A stretch of DNA of 64,000 nt from Tetrahymena elliotti 4EA. Its lineage: Eukaryota > Ciliophora > Oligohymenophorea > Hymenostomatida > Tetrahymenidae. The stretch's first letter is position 1, and the number at the start of each line of letters is the position of its first letter. Under the pieces are notes generated by a model. It was not told the origin of the DNA and made no database searches. It saw only the letters and a list, made by a program, of their open reading frames with translations. The position numbers were made by a program, and so were the translations under genes. The stretch spans positions 1 to 64,000 of the forward strand of contig JH720336.1 in NCBI GenBank assembly GCA_000231825.2, given 5' to 3'. Positions 36,701 through 48,765 of the stretch are shown piece by piece.

Positions 36701-38676
36701 TTTTGGTGTAAAAGAAAAACATAGAAATAAACCAAAAAAAGACACTCCAAAACTAGTTCAGCAATGATATATTTATTCTAAACTCATTTGGATTTACTAT
36801 TGATCCCTCAACATTTGTTGTTCCTGATTTTAATACAACCATTACCTATAAAGTTCTTATTTTCAAAAATAATAAATTTTAACCATTTGATAATACTGAT
36901 TGGCTTTAATACAATACTGATGGATAGAATTTTTATGGAAGTCCTCCATAATAATCGTTTTAGAAAAGCTATACTGTTCAAGTTACTGCAAATGACGGAT
37001 ATACCAAGATATCAGATACTTTTACTGTTAGAGTAAATCAGCTTCCTATTCTATTTGTAATATAATGGATAGCAACAATTCTTGGTCCTTTAACTGGAGC
37101 ATTAGGTCTTTATAAATTTAGAAATATATTTTATAATATACTCTACAAAAAAAAGAATAGATATAGTACTCTTATTTGTAGGCCAAGTGAGGAATTTTAC
37201 TACAAAATACCACTCATTCTTAATGAATAAAAAGCTGCAAGATAAATAATCAAGGTTTTGTTACATATACTGGAGCATAAAAAGATTACTTACAATGATA
37301 TTGTTTAAAATCAAGTTTCACAAAAAAAACAGTAAATAAATAAATCATCAGGTTAAAAACTTCATAAATTAGTTTCACAACATAGTTTAAGTGGTGCTGA
37401 TTTTGATAGTAGAGTCAATGATATATATTCATTGAGTTAAGTTTTCAGAAAGAAATTAGCTTCTCTTAAACCATCAAAAAAAGAATCTAAGATAGAAAAA
37501 TTCTATTTGAAGTCAAATGGAGATTTTAATTACATTGCATTTTAATAAGATATCTTATAATATGAAATTAAATTTGTTCTAAATGGTGTTGAAACATCTA
37601 CAAAGACTTAAAAGGACGATTTAGAAGACGAAATGGGTGCCCTTAGTCAGTGTTTAAAATACTAATTAGTGTCTCATCTATTTAAATTTGATAAAAAAAG
37701 TTAATCAGCTTTAAAGTACCTAAAAAAGTATGCACTTATGCTTAATCCTTAATTGTCAGAAAGCGATTGGTACAAATATTACTTAGATATAGAATCAAAT
37801 GAAGATTTAGATAAGCAAGGTCGTATTTATACATTCCCAGAGCTAACCTTAAAAGTTAAACAATTTTTAGAACCAATTTAAAGGATTCGTATGATAGACC
37901 AAGAAACATTATAAAGCTTAGATGAAGAAAATGTCAGTAGTGTTATTAAGTAAAATGTCTATGATTCTGTAAGTAATTAGGGAATCAACTTATACCTAGT
38001 AGAGTATGCTATGATTGCTGAGGCTTTAGGAATTACAGAAAAAAAATCAAGTTTCATTTTCCCCAGTTATGGTGAGTCTATACATCTAGACCCACATGAG
38101 ATTACCAGTATTGTTGCTCTTAGATATGCTCCTGGAGAAAGCTTTAAATGGTTAGAAAAACTTTTAGGTTTAGACTACAAACCTTATGGACCTAAAGGTA
38201 ATATGTAATTACCAAGTTGGCTTACTTTAGATATGTAATAAGGGCTGATTCTTATGAAAGGAGTACCTGAATTACAAAATGTTGAGGATATTCTAATAAG
38301 AATTTATACTCCATCAGGCTGCATTATAAGGCATTTTATTCTGAGAGTAGAAGAAAACTAATTTGAGCCTAAAAGGGCTAGAAAAGAATCAGTATCAAAA
38401 GCTGAAAATTCTAAAAAAGGAGCTAAGAAAAAGAAGTAGTCTAAATTTAATGAAGATTCACAATAAGATTCACAAGAAGATCTTTATGGAAACTCTTCTC
38501 CTTAGATTGATTCTAAAATAAATAGACCTAGTCTGTTCTAACAAACAGGTTTAACAAGAGGGTCTTCTCATTAAAATCCTTTTTAGATTGATAGAATTCA
38601 AGATAAAGATTAAAAGGAAGGAAAATAGAAAGAAGAAGATGATTTGATGAAAGAAATTGAAAATTTAGATTTATGA
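33703..38676 (+). CDS. LVIVD-repeat single-pass membrane protein, copy C
   Basis: An intronless ORF of 4,974 nt, 1,657 aa, the same length as copy B. The signal peptide is MKKGYFFQFLILISLSLIQG. LVIVD-type units then span roughly residues 60-670 (VVDPE, RILDVSDKT, TIDITNK, WVLDVSNP, VIDASDYN, FVDTSVL, VLDISDFNN, LVDISDNRNP). The CADG-like domain, transmembrane helix and cytoplasmic tail are laid out as in copy B. The tail keeps DLDKQGRIYTFPELTLKV, FIFPSYGESIHLDPHEIT and LPSWLTLDMQQGLILMKG, stretches that are also strongly conserved in A and B, so the cytoplasmic part is under constraint. It ends in a Lys/Glu/Gln-rich coil. Ligand and partner are unknown. Confidence 0.9.
34536..34923 (+). repeat. 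Tract nearly identical to 24623-25010 in copy B
   Basis: Partner of the copy B tract, with one mismatch at 34833. Immediately outside it, third-codon-position differences between B and C resume. Confidence 0.9.
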
Positions 38677-40767
38677 TAAATCAATTTATTCCAACTTAAC
38701 TTGCTTTAGAAATTTTTTTAAAAAGTAAATATTAATTTTTTACAATTATATTGTATCCTATATATTTTTTATCATTCATTATTGGTTATCTGTATTTTTA
38801 TTTCATAACAATAACCAAATATGTTATTTCAAAATATTTGAAATTTTTTAATTTAAATTTATTTGAAAATAGTGTAAATAAAAATATTTGTTTCAAAAAA
38901 TTGGTTTGGACAAATCTTTTCTTTTTTGAATAGTAGTTTGTATTTTTTATTTTAGAATAAATGATATTATTTATAAAACTTTAAAAAATAGTGATCTCAC
39001 ATCAGTACATTTTTGAATTAAATTTAATTATATTTAGTTAAAAAAATTTATTTGTGTTTTAATTTAAAAGAATAATTTATTTTTCTTAAACAAAAGAAGA
39101 CTTTTTGTTTGTAGTAATTTTTGAAACAAAAAATAATTGGCAAAAAATAATTTTTAAATCACCAAAAAATAACAAAAACCTCAAGGAATAAAAAATAAAT
39201 AATTAATAATTTTAAATTGAAAAAGTAGTTGAATTGAATTTATTATTCAAACAATAATAGTAAATATTTAATCAAACTTTTAAATATCGAACATTTTTTT
39301 ATTTTTGGTAAATTATAAGCATTAAAAATTTAATTTATTAGAAGATAACAATCTTGTGCTTGTAATTGAAAATCTAAAGAAAACTTTCTTAATTGTTAGA
39401 TGAAAAATTTGTTTTGAATTATATTTTTCTCTAGAAAAATAGGATTATATAATTATTATTTTTTTACTAAAGAAATCACTCTCATTGAAAAATGAAAAAA
39501 TAATACTCACTTTACACTTTCTAAAAAGTTAAGTTGATTTTGGATTTTAAAATTGTCTGATCACTAAAACAAATAATTTTGTCATACGTATTATTAACGT
39601 TTTTAATTAAATATCTACTAATATTTTAATGTTAATTTAAAAATGAAAAAGGTTGCGTATTATTGACTTAACTTGGCCTAAAAGAAGTCAAGAGGATTGT
39701 CTTGCTTGACAATTATTTATTAACATCTGTAAGACGTTTTTGTAATAAAAATTGGTACTTGAAATCACTAGACAAAAAACAACATAACTAAGTATAGTTA
39801 GGAAAAATGATAAAACTGTCATTTTTCCTATGATAAGAGCATATCTAAATTGATAAATTAAAAATTTAATCCATAAATATATATTCTATTTTAATTTATA
39901 TATAAGATCAAAATATGAAGATACTGAAAATATTAAAATCTACTTTTTAAATTAATATCTCACAAACAAAGAAAATTTTTGATTAATGAAACCAGTCATT
40001 CCTCTTCGAAAGTTAACTGAACAGAGGTTTGGTTAATTTTTATTATGCTTGAATAAAAAGAAAACAGTAATAGAATTATTAAACATGAAAAACAAATAAA
40101 TAGAATTATTTTAGTGATGGATAAGATTATAAAATTAGGGTATCTTTAGGTACTTGAATAGTTTTAACTTTTCAAAGGTTAAAAAAGATTTGCTTTATTA
40201 AATTTGTCTTTTTTACAATAATTAGATTTTTAATCCAAAAGGGATGTGTATAAATACTCAAAATTTTTCCTTTTAATTTTTTTCAAAAGATTTTTTTTGA
40301 AAAAGATATAAAATTTGATTTTTTTAAAAAGAAACTTGTAAGTTTTTAATGTCAAAAAGTGATAGCATATTCAAAATATCTTTATAATATTTATTACTTA
40401 ATTAATCGTTTTTATAAGAAATAATTATAGTTTTAAGGGTAATTTCTTATACTGTATGAGTTTTTTGACTTTGTTTTTTATTATTTTTTGTCTCTCTAAA
40501 AAACAAAATTTTTCATTTACATGAAGTGCTTAAACATTTTTCAAACAATTTAAAGGAGTAAGTTGTAATCAAAAGCATCCTAGTCCACCAGAATTGATTG
40601 GTAAATTGGTAAAGATATGTCTTTTTGCATCAATACATATTAAGAATAATATTTAAATTTACAAATTTACTGAGTAATATGTATAAATATCAAACTAAAT
40701 ATCTCATTTTTCATTATAATTATTTAATTCATCATAAAAAATAAAGCCTTAGTTTTCCTTTAAAAAA
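38677..40767. other. Intergenic DNA between copy C and DMT2
   Basis: About 2.1 kb with no gene I can support; the open stretch at 38751-38933 is Phe/Tyr/Ile-rich and looks like chance. Near 39685-39710 a short inverted repeat (GTCAAG ... CTTGAC) stands out. The sequence presumably carries the DMT2 promoter. Confidence 0.55.
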
Positions 40768-41808
40768 ATGCCTTGCTTAGGAGAAATTGCTGCTACATTT
40801 GCTGCAATAAGTTATGCTTCATCTTCGAATTTATATTCACTTTCTTCCCTCTAATAGTGCTCTCCTTTCTTACTAAATTGCATGAAAGGCTTGATTTCAG
40901 GTTCAGTAATGTTTTTACTTCTTACCTTTTTTGCTGATTAAATTTTTCCACAAGATACCTTGAGAAACTATCTTGTACTAATATTATCTGGAATTTTCGG
41001 CATTGGTATTGGAGATTCTTTTTATTTTAAAGCACTTAATCTCCTAGGTCCTAGACAAACAATTTTGCTTGAAACCCTTGCTCCACCATTCACTGGTCTG
41101 ATTTCATACTTTTACTATGGAACAACTCTTAGCTTGATAGGTTGGATGGGAATATTCGTTACAGGATATGGCGTTTATATGGTGATCAACAAGGAAAGCG
41201 ATTAAAATGAAAATAAAGAAGAGGTACTCATAGTTGAAACTTACCAAAATGATATTGAATAAGCAACTTAACTTTCTAATTTATCTAATGACGTTTCAGA
41301 TTCACAAAATAGTACTCCTCTGTAAAAGCATTTGCTTACAAAAATTTCTGAGAATTCTACTTAATATTTTACTAAAGAGCAGGCTTGGGGTTTGGCTAAC
41401 GGATTAGCATTTACGTTTTGTTAATCTTTAGGCATGGTTTTTTCTCATAGTGCTGCAGCTTCAGGCTAATTTACTTCTCTTTAAAGCTCTTTAGTGAGAA
41501 TGATAGCAGGATTGCTCTCTGTCATTTTAATCATGCTCTCTAGAAAAGAAAAATTCTACTGGCCATGTCAAGATAAATAAAAAACATATTTTTTCTTAAG
41601 TGGAATAGCTATTGGACCATTCTTTGGTATTTGGTGCTAGTAAACTTCTGTAATCTATACCAGACCTGAAATAGCTTAAACAATTATAGCCACTTCTCCT
41701 CTTTTTGGACTAGTTATAAGCTGGTTCAGAGGAGAATAAATGAAAGCTCAGTATATTATAGGTTCTATAGTATCTATAGTAGGAGTAAGCATGATTATTT
41801 GGTTCTGA
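40768..41808 (+). CDS. EamA/DMT-family membrane transporter, copy 2
   Basis: A paralogue of the transporter at 29.7 kb; intronless, 346 aa, ATG 40768-40770 to TGA 41806-41808. It has the same two-half EamA architecture. The first half has MPCLGEIAATFAAISYASSS, LSGIFGIGIGDSFYFKAL, TILLETLAPPFTGLISYFYY and LIGWMGIFVTGYGVYMVI. A polar linker rich in Glu, Asn, Ser and Gln follows. The second half has FCQSLGMVFSH, SGIAIGPFFGIWCQQTS, YTRPEIAQTIIATSPLFGL and SIVGVSMIIWF. The membrane helices and the WCQQTS and RPEI motifs are shared with copy 1, while the linkers are unrelated in detail, as expected for an older duplication. The linker is probably cytoplasmic. Substrate unknown. Confidence 0.9.
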
Positions 41809-43179
41809 TTAACTAATTATTCACTAAAACTTTTATTATCAACTAAAGATATTGTCTATGAAAAAAAATTCAATTTACAAATTATAAGATTATTTTATTT
41901 ATTTATTGTATTTTAATTATTATCTCTGTATTTTATATTATGTAAGTATTTTACTTTGTTAATTATCATAAAAAAGTTTCAATCAAAAAAATAATCAAGA
42001 TAAATTAATTGAATAAAAGTCTATATTTCTAGAAACCAATTCAAACATTCTAAAAAATTAAAAAGGAGCAAATATTTTTATTAACAGTTAGGATAAATTA
42101 AAACACAGTTAATTATTAAACAAAATAAAGGTCAACATTTTAATTTTTAATTTAATTATTTTTATTTGATAAATAAAGCTAATTTTTTATCCAAGATAAA
42201 ATTTTCAACTCCTTATCATTTTGATATCAAAAATATTTTTAAAATAATTATTTTAAAATTTTTATTTTGTTGAAAAATGGGAGTTTTTTTAAAAAATTAA
42301 ATTTGTTGTATATTTTAAATAGAAGCATTGTTAATTTTTTTACTCAATTAGTCAATTTTTATATTTTCTTTAATTGATAATTGTTTATTTTTTAAGAAAC
42401 TTTTACGCTCTCTACTTTACCTTCAAAAGTTTTAATAATTTTTCATATGAAAAATTTTCCATCATAAAAGTTTATTTGGTGATATCTCAAATTTTTTTAA
42501 TTTTATGACTTAATTTCTAAAATAAATTGAATATATTTTTTATGATGATTATTTATCAAATTATTCATCTAAAAACAATTTGAATAAATTCAAATTTAAA
42601 AAATACTCTAAGGTTTTTAAAAAGTTTATCATTACAAAATCTACTCAAAAGATTTTTTACATTTAAAGCTTCTTTAATTTAAACGAGATCAATCCTCTTT
42701 ATACTGATTGATGTCTAAAAAAAATAGGTAAGAATATTTTTAGTGTAATTTTATTATTCTTTCATATCTTCAAATCCAATCAGAAAATTTTCTTTTATGA
42801 CTGAATAATTTATTTGAAAAATTAGTTTTTTGAGTAAAACATAAAAATAGTGAAACAAGATATTAAGAAAGAATAAAATGTTTAACTAAAATTTATTATT
42901 TTAACTCATTTAATGAAAATAAAGTTAAGTAATATGTACAAAGTTTTACAAAAAAAATTTTCTTTATTTATTTCATCGGAATCAGAGTCTAAATTTAACC
43001 AGTCTTTTACATTTTTTTAGCTCCGTTGTTAGTATTTATGTTACTTTCCCCTCGTTAAAAAACAATCTTTCAAATAATAATTTAAATTTAAAAAAAATAA
43101 TATTTATTTAAATCTAATTTACTGTTATTGTATATGAACAACTAAAAAATAGAGAATCTTAAGTTTTCTTATGTTTGCA
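41809..43179. other. Intergenic AT-rich DNA 3' of DMT2
   Basis: About 1.4 kb in which I see no coding frame, repeat or RNA gene. Confidence 0.5.
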
Positions 43180-44250
43180 GTTAAGTTTAATAAATTTAAT
43201 TTGCTAGTTTATTTTTTTAGAATAAATTTAAATAGTTTTCATCAAGAGTAATTAGTTACCTCATATCCAACTCTAATATCTAAATGTTTTAAAGATTATC
43301 AATCTTGTCAAGTAAGGAGCTAATATCACTTAATTTTAAAATAATGATAAAAATGTTACTGCTCTAAAATTTATTTTTACTAATAAGCGATTTTCAACTT
43401 GTACAAACCTTTCATCTAAATAATTCCTTCAGCTATCATATTAAAGCCATCTTTATAGTAAGCATTCTCCCTTTATTAAAAACAAGCAATTTTTAAATAT
43501 TACTTTTTCTATTAATAGTTTTTACATTAAGTTCAAGTATAAATCAAGAACTGTTATGCATTTCTTCAAAGAATTTCCTAAACTAAGCATGGATACCTCA
43601 GATAATGAGATTTAGCTTTAAGAAATAAATAATTATATTTAATATATATTATTTAAAAATATTTAAATACCTAAAATTTAAGTGAAGAACTGTAAGCTTT
43701 AGGCATTATGTTAATGATTAACAAATTTAGAAGAATCCTTTATACTCTACATAGCTCTTACTAAGAAGGAATTAATAATTTTGTAGTTATAATTGGAATA
43801 ATACCTTAAATCCATTTAAAGAATAATCAAATTCTTGCAGAGAGATAAATCGTTTTATAGCTTAGGTATTTCATACTGATAGAGTGAGCTTTATATTATT
43901 AAAAATTTGCAAATTTATTCACTAAAAATTATATTTTAATTAATACTCTACAACAATAGTTTTTACTAAATTGTGATTGCTCTTAATCTATATTTTAAAA
44001 TAAATTGTTTAAAGTTATAATCTCATAAGTTTTAAGTGAAAATTAAAGAGTGAATAAATTAACTTTACATCATTCAACCTAAAAATTTTCTAATACTTAA
44101 GCTAATGCTAATATTCTTCGTATTCTAATATTTATTTAAATTTTTATATTAAAATAAATATTTTGTAATCTCATTCTAAAAACTGGAAACATTATAACTG
44201 ATCTCTTGTTAGGAATTCTGTGTTTATACTTTGCATTTTTTCTCAAAATT
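43180..44250 (-). pseudogene. Relic of a leucine-rich-repeat-like gene
   Basis: On the minus strand several blocks read like the degenerate leucine-rich proteins common in Tetrahymena. Examples are NDLSLCKNLIILQMDL (about 43820-43860), SLGNSLKKCITVLDLYLNLM (about 43525-43590), YKNLNKYQNTKNISISLS (about 44090-44140) and DNLQNIQILELDM (about 43265-43310). They lie in different frames, are interrupted by in-frame TGA, and cannot be joined in frame with the GT-AG introns I tried. The simplest reading is a decayed member of an expanded family. A real gene with introns I missed is the alternative. Confidence 0.4.
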
Positions 44251-45264
44251 TTAAGATTTTTTTATTCAATAGTTATCAAAAATTAATTAATTTTCTATGG
44301 ACCTTCTTCTTAATTATTAAAAAAAATTCAAAGTAAATCATTGTAAAAGAATTAAAAAAGAATGAGAGAAACAGAATTAATAGAATAAGAAAAGTAGATA
44401 GATAATTTGATGATTAGAAATTTTATTTTTTTGAAATATTGTTTTAATTTGACCAAAAAAAATTAAATCAATCGATTAATTCTTATTAAAAAATATTTTA
44501 AACCACTAGAAATTTCTCTTCATATTTTAGATTAATTAACCAAATTAATTAAAAGTGTCTATTATTAGATACAAAAATTTTTCTAATCAATTTATAACAA
44601 CATTTATTTTGGTCAGAAATAATTAATTTCAAAAAATTTAATTTTCATTGAAAAAAGGTTTTTCAAGCAAAAATAATTATTTTTTAATCTATTTTTAGAA
44701 TGTGCTAATTATTTATTTGATATTATTAAATTATTTGTTTTAAAATAACGGAGAAAAGCTCAATCTTATTTTGGAATTTTTGTAAGCTTTTAGGTGTAAT
44801 TAAAATCCTAATATCTATTATCTATGACTTACAAATTTTGTAAAGACCTAATTATCAATAATATTTAATTGATGCTTCTAATAAGTTATTTAGAAGGTTT
44901 ATAGTTACCCCAGCTAAAAAATAATTTAGAAGATTATTAAAATTATAATTAATTTTTGCATTCGTTTGTGGATTTTATGTGGGATTTATGGATTTACCCG
45001 ACCAAAAATTATATAAATTTGTTTTTTTTACTAATCAGAAATGATAACATTTACATATAAAAATAAATAATTTGATAAGATTATTTGAATCAAAAATAAC
45101 TAGATAGATTGATTACTCTTATTATATCTGCATAAGGAACATTATGCAAAATTTATAATAATTAAATTGAATTAAGAATTATCATACAATCAAATACTTT
45201 CTCAAACTAAAAAATATTAATATAAATAGCAATACATTCAAACTGAATTAGTATAATAGATATA
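44251..45264. other. Intergenic AT-rich DNA upstream of the TPR gene
   Basis: No gene recognised. The final few hundred bases presumably contain the TPR-gene promoter. Confidence 0.5.
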
Positions 45265-46002
45265 ATGGTAGACTCAGCTGCTGATAGAGAAAGAATTAAA
45301 AATATTAAGGGAATTGCAATGAAGCACTTCACTGCAAAATAAAATGCTCAGGCTATTTTTATTCTAGAAAAATTACTTGTTTTCGCACCTAAAGATGATG
45401 AAATCTACGACATGATAGCTCAAAATTATTCTGATTAAGATATGAACGAAGAAGCTATTCAGACCTTGCAAGAAGCTATTAAAAAACTAGGCCCTAGCAA
45501 GCGTCTTAACTATTCTCTTTGTGTCTTACTAAAGGATGATGATTATAACCAAGAATAATATAAGAAGTACCTTTACTAATTACTTTAGCTCGATCCAAAT
45601 GATATTGATGCTCTCTTCTTACATGCAAACATTTTATAACAAGAAAATTAGTTGCTTTAAGCAATCGAGGTATACAAAAAAATTCATAATTTGGATAAAA
45701 ATTGTCATGTTTCTCTCAGGAACATTGCAATGAATTATAAAACTTTAGGCAAGTACTAAGAAGCTCTTGAATATGCTCAAAAATCCCTAAGTGTATGTAA
45801 AGAAGATCACCTAGCAACTGTGATAAAAGCTAAATGTATGATCGCTTTAAATCAAGATGTTTAAACTGCTCAAAAGCTTCTTGATGATGCTGAAGTGTAT
45901 GTTGCAAACAGTCCTTCAATAAAAAATAAAAACAACCTTAGAAACTCATAAATAACTTTGATATCTGAGCTCAAATAGTAAAAACTATCTTTTAGCGTAT
46001 GA
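45265..46002 (+). CDS. Small tetratricopeptide-repeat (TPR) protein
   Basis: An intronless 245-aa protein, ATG 45265 to TGA 46000-46002. The whole chain is predicted alpha-helical with TPR spacing. Successive helix pairs include KQNAQAIFILEKLLVFAPKD, MNEEAIQTLQEAIKKLGPS, QYKKYLYQLLQLDPND, QLLQAIEVYKKIHNLDKN and YKTLGKYQEALEYAQKSLSV. The Leu/Ala-Pro turns between helices are typical of TPRs. There is no signal peptide, membrane segment or extra catalytic domain. TPR proteins act as protein-protein adaptors, and nothing in the sequence or neighbours identifies the partner. It is too short to be a full intraflagellar-transport or APC subunit, so the specific role is unassigned. Confidence 0.85.
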
Positions 46003-47718
46003 TCATGAATACATATGAACTGAATAAACAAATAGAAAAATATAATTTAATTTTACTAAAAAACATAGTATATTTAACACCAACCAAATTATAAATTCAC
46101 AATATACAACCTACATACCTTAAACATATATATATAATATTAAACAAAATAGATAAACTAAGTAATAAATAAAATGAAATATTCCACTAATTACTTCTTA
46201 ACGTGTGTTCTACTAATTACAAATCTTCTAGATCTTTGATTAGCAAATGTATTACATTTAATGACATAATAAAATATTCACGAAAATTAGTTTGTGTTTT
46301 AATTAAAAATCAAAAAATTAATGTATCCCTGATCTAATAAGAGAGAAGACCATACCTAATTTAAACAAAAATTAATAAAATCTTAACCATATTATAAAAA
46401 AATTTCTTATATTAAATTTGTTAAAAAATTATTATTGTTTATAAAATATAATGAGTCATGTATAGCCTTAATTAATATTTATCTTGCATCAGTTAAAACT
46501 TATATTGTATTTTCTTTTTATAAATATACTATTACTTACTTCTAATTTCTTATATAATTTTTATTACTTGGTTAATTCTTTCTTTACTTAAATACATTCT
46601 AAATTTAGTAAACTAAACAATAAAAAGCAAATGATAATCATTACTTCATATATTTAGCTTATAAAATATTAAACTAAATTAATATACCTTATCTATCTTT
46701 CGTTTCAAAGATTTTTATTCTTTTATTACAAAAATGAGAAAATAAGTAAATATTATTATTTTATTTAATATTATTTATAATGTAAATATTATTATTTTAT
46801 TTAATATTATTTATAATGTAAATATTATTATTTTATTTAATATTATTTATAATGTAAATATTAATGAAATCAATAATATCTTTTATACCCTGATATTCTT
46901 CCTTACACCTCCCATTTATTTTTTTAATTTATTCAAACAAAAATTTTTTTTAAAAAATTTTCATGATTAGATATTTTTTAGAAATTTGCAAGAAATGAGT
47001 TAGAGAATAATTAAAGTGTTTAATTTTAATGATTTATTGTGAAAACATCATTAAAGAAAATTTATAATATAAAATTGTATTTTAAATTATGAGATAAATT
47101 AGTTATTAAATAGTTATTTTTCATTTTTTATTAATTAACATGTTTTATTTTTAAAACATTTTAAAAAAAGAAGAATTAAATTTATTTTAATAGTTTAAAT
47201 TTATTTTTTAATACTTTATTTCTATTTCAAAAAATAAATTTAGAATTGATTTGATATTTTAAAACCACAAATAATTTTATATCGAATTTATATTTTGAGG
47301 TTGAGATAAATTATTACTTATTACTATTTTTTTGATAAGAATAATTATTATTTTAGTTCATTGATTTGTCAAAAAAATGATTTATCAATCTAAAAAAGAA
47401 TAAATAATATCTACAATAAAAATAATTTTAGAAAAAAATAAATTTCAATTGATAGCAAAAACGTAAAGTATTTAAAATGTTATTAATTATACTCACTTGC
47501 TTTAAATGACTTTTGCTGGATGATAAATTAGCTAGTTATTGTAAGAAGAAATAATACAAGCCAAAAGAATATAAAGTTAAAAACCAATTATTTTTGCATG
47601 TTTAATTGAAAGACACATATAATTTTAATTAAAAAAAATATATTAGAAGAATATCTTATTAATTTCATACATTTTAAATAAATTTTGATAAAAGTTAAAA
47701 TAGAATTATTAAATTTAA
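46003..47718. other. Intergenic DNA between TPR gene and SNU13
   Basis: AT-rich DNA with a 36-bp tandem repeat (separate entry) and otherwise no recognisable feature. It presumably includes the SNU13 promoter near its right end. Confidence 0.6.
46746..46864. repeat. Tandem repeat, 36-bp unit, three perfect copies plus a partial
   Basis: Copies start at 46746, 46782 and 46818, each beginning GTAAATATTATTATTTTATT, and a fourth begins at 46854 and breaks off after about ten bases. The perfect copies indicate a recent expansion. The unit contains only one G and no C. Confidence 0.95.
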
Positions 47719-48204
47719 ATGGATTCCCAAGATAAATAATTATAAAAAACTACTACTAATGGAACTGAAGGTGAAGAAAAAACTAATGGTGAAGCTGAAT
47801 AAATTAAATAAACAAAAGAAACTGTTGAAGCTTAATAAATTAAACCATATCCTATTGCTGAACCTAGATTAACAGTCAAAATTTTAGATTTAATTTAACA
47901 AGCTATGCATTATAAGTAGTTAAAGAAAGGAGTAAATGAAGTGTTAAAATGCTTAAATAAAGGCGTTAGTGAATTAGTTATTTTAGCTGCTGATTGCGAT
48001 CCTCTTGAAATAGTTATGAATTTACCTGGCGAATGTGAAGAAAAAAATGTTCCATATTGTTTTGTAAGTTCAAAATCTGCTCTAGGAAGAGCATGCGGTA
48101 TTAAAAGACCTATTGTAGCAGCAACTATTATTCTTCATGAAGGTTCTTAATTAAATACATAAATTTTAGAAATGAAAGATACCTTTGAATAACTCTTCAT
48201 TTGA
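47719..48204 (+). CDS. SNU13: SNU13/NHP2L1 (15.5K) kink-turn RNA-binding protein
   Basis: An L7Ae-family protein that binds kink-turns in U4 snRNA and box C/D snoRNAs, and so works in both the spliceosomal tri-snRNP and snoRNPs. It is intronless, 161 aa, ATG 47719 to TGA 48202-48204. The conserved core starts near YPIAEPRLTVKILDLIQQAM. It continues YKQLKKGVNEVLKCLNKGVS (the RNA-contacting part), ELVILAADCDPLEIVMNLP, CEEKNVPYCFVSSKSALGRA and CGIKRPIVAATIILHEGSQL. This matches Snu13/15.5K rather than NHP2 or ribosomal L7Ae. About 40 Gln/Lys/Glu/Thr-rich residues precede the core, where human SNU13 has only about a dozen. The next methionine lies inside the core (AMHYKQ), so the extension is probably real. 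Confidence 0.95.
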
Positions 48205-48765
48205 TTTTGTAATCTTATTTATTTTATTTGTATCCTCTGTATATTTTACTTATCAAAATAGGACCTTTATTTTTCATTCCAAATCAAATAATTTTAAAAA
48301 TTAAAGAAATTGTAAAAGTAGAGAGAGTATTCTAAAAATATTTCCATTCAACTTTTCTTTTTTTAAAATATTTCCAAACATAATTTTAATTTTGGTAAGA
48401 GTAAACTTTTAAATTAAGAAGTAAAAAAAATATCTTTTTTAATAGTTAGTTTAAATTAAATCAATCTGAAAGCAAAATAAAAAAAAGATAGGAAATATAT
48501 TTTAGAATCAGATTAATTAAAACAGAAATGAAAAAATTATGCAAAACAAAAAAAAATATTTTTTCCTTTTTAATGGAACCTTTGATTTTAATAATTTAAT
48601 TATAAAATGATATATAGCATGAATATGATTTAGTTACCATGTATATTAGATTTGAAAGTAAATATTTTTAGCAGTTAAAGTTTGAAATCTGATAAATAAA
48701 TCAATTAAATTTTACTGAGAATGGTAATACTTCAAATATCATTAAGAACAAACAGATCAATTCCA
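48205..48765. other. Convergent intergenic spacer
   Basis: Short AT-rich spacer between the 3' ends of SNU13 (plus) and the 555-aa coiled-coil gene (minus). No feature recognised. Confidence 0.6.

Noticed and set aside
38751..38933. 60-codon Phe/Tyr/Ile-rich open frame
   Set aside because: It has no motif, lies in the spacer between copy C and DMT2, and looks like chance.
39660..39720. Inverted repeat with GTCAAG arms as a possible RNA hairpin or transposon end
   Set aside because: The arms are six bases, with no matching copy elsewhere in the window and no associated gene.
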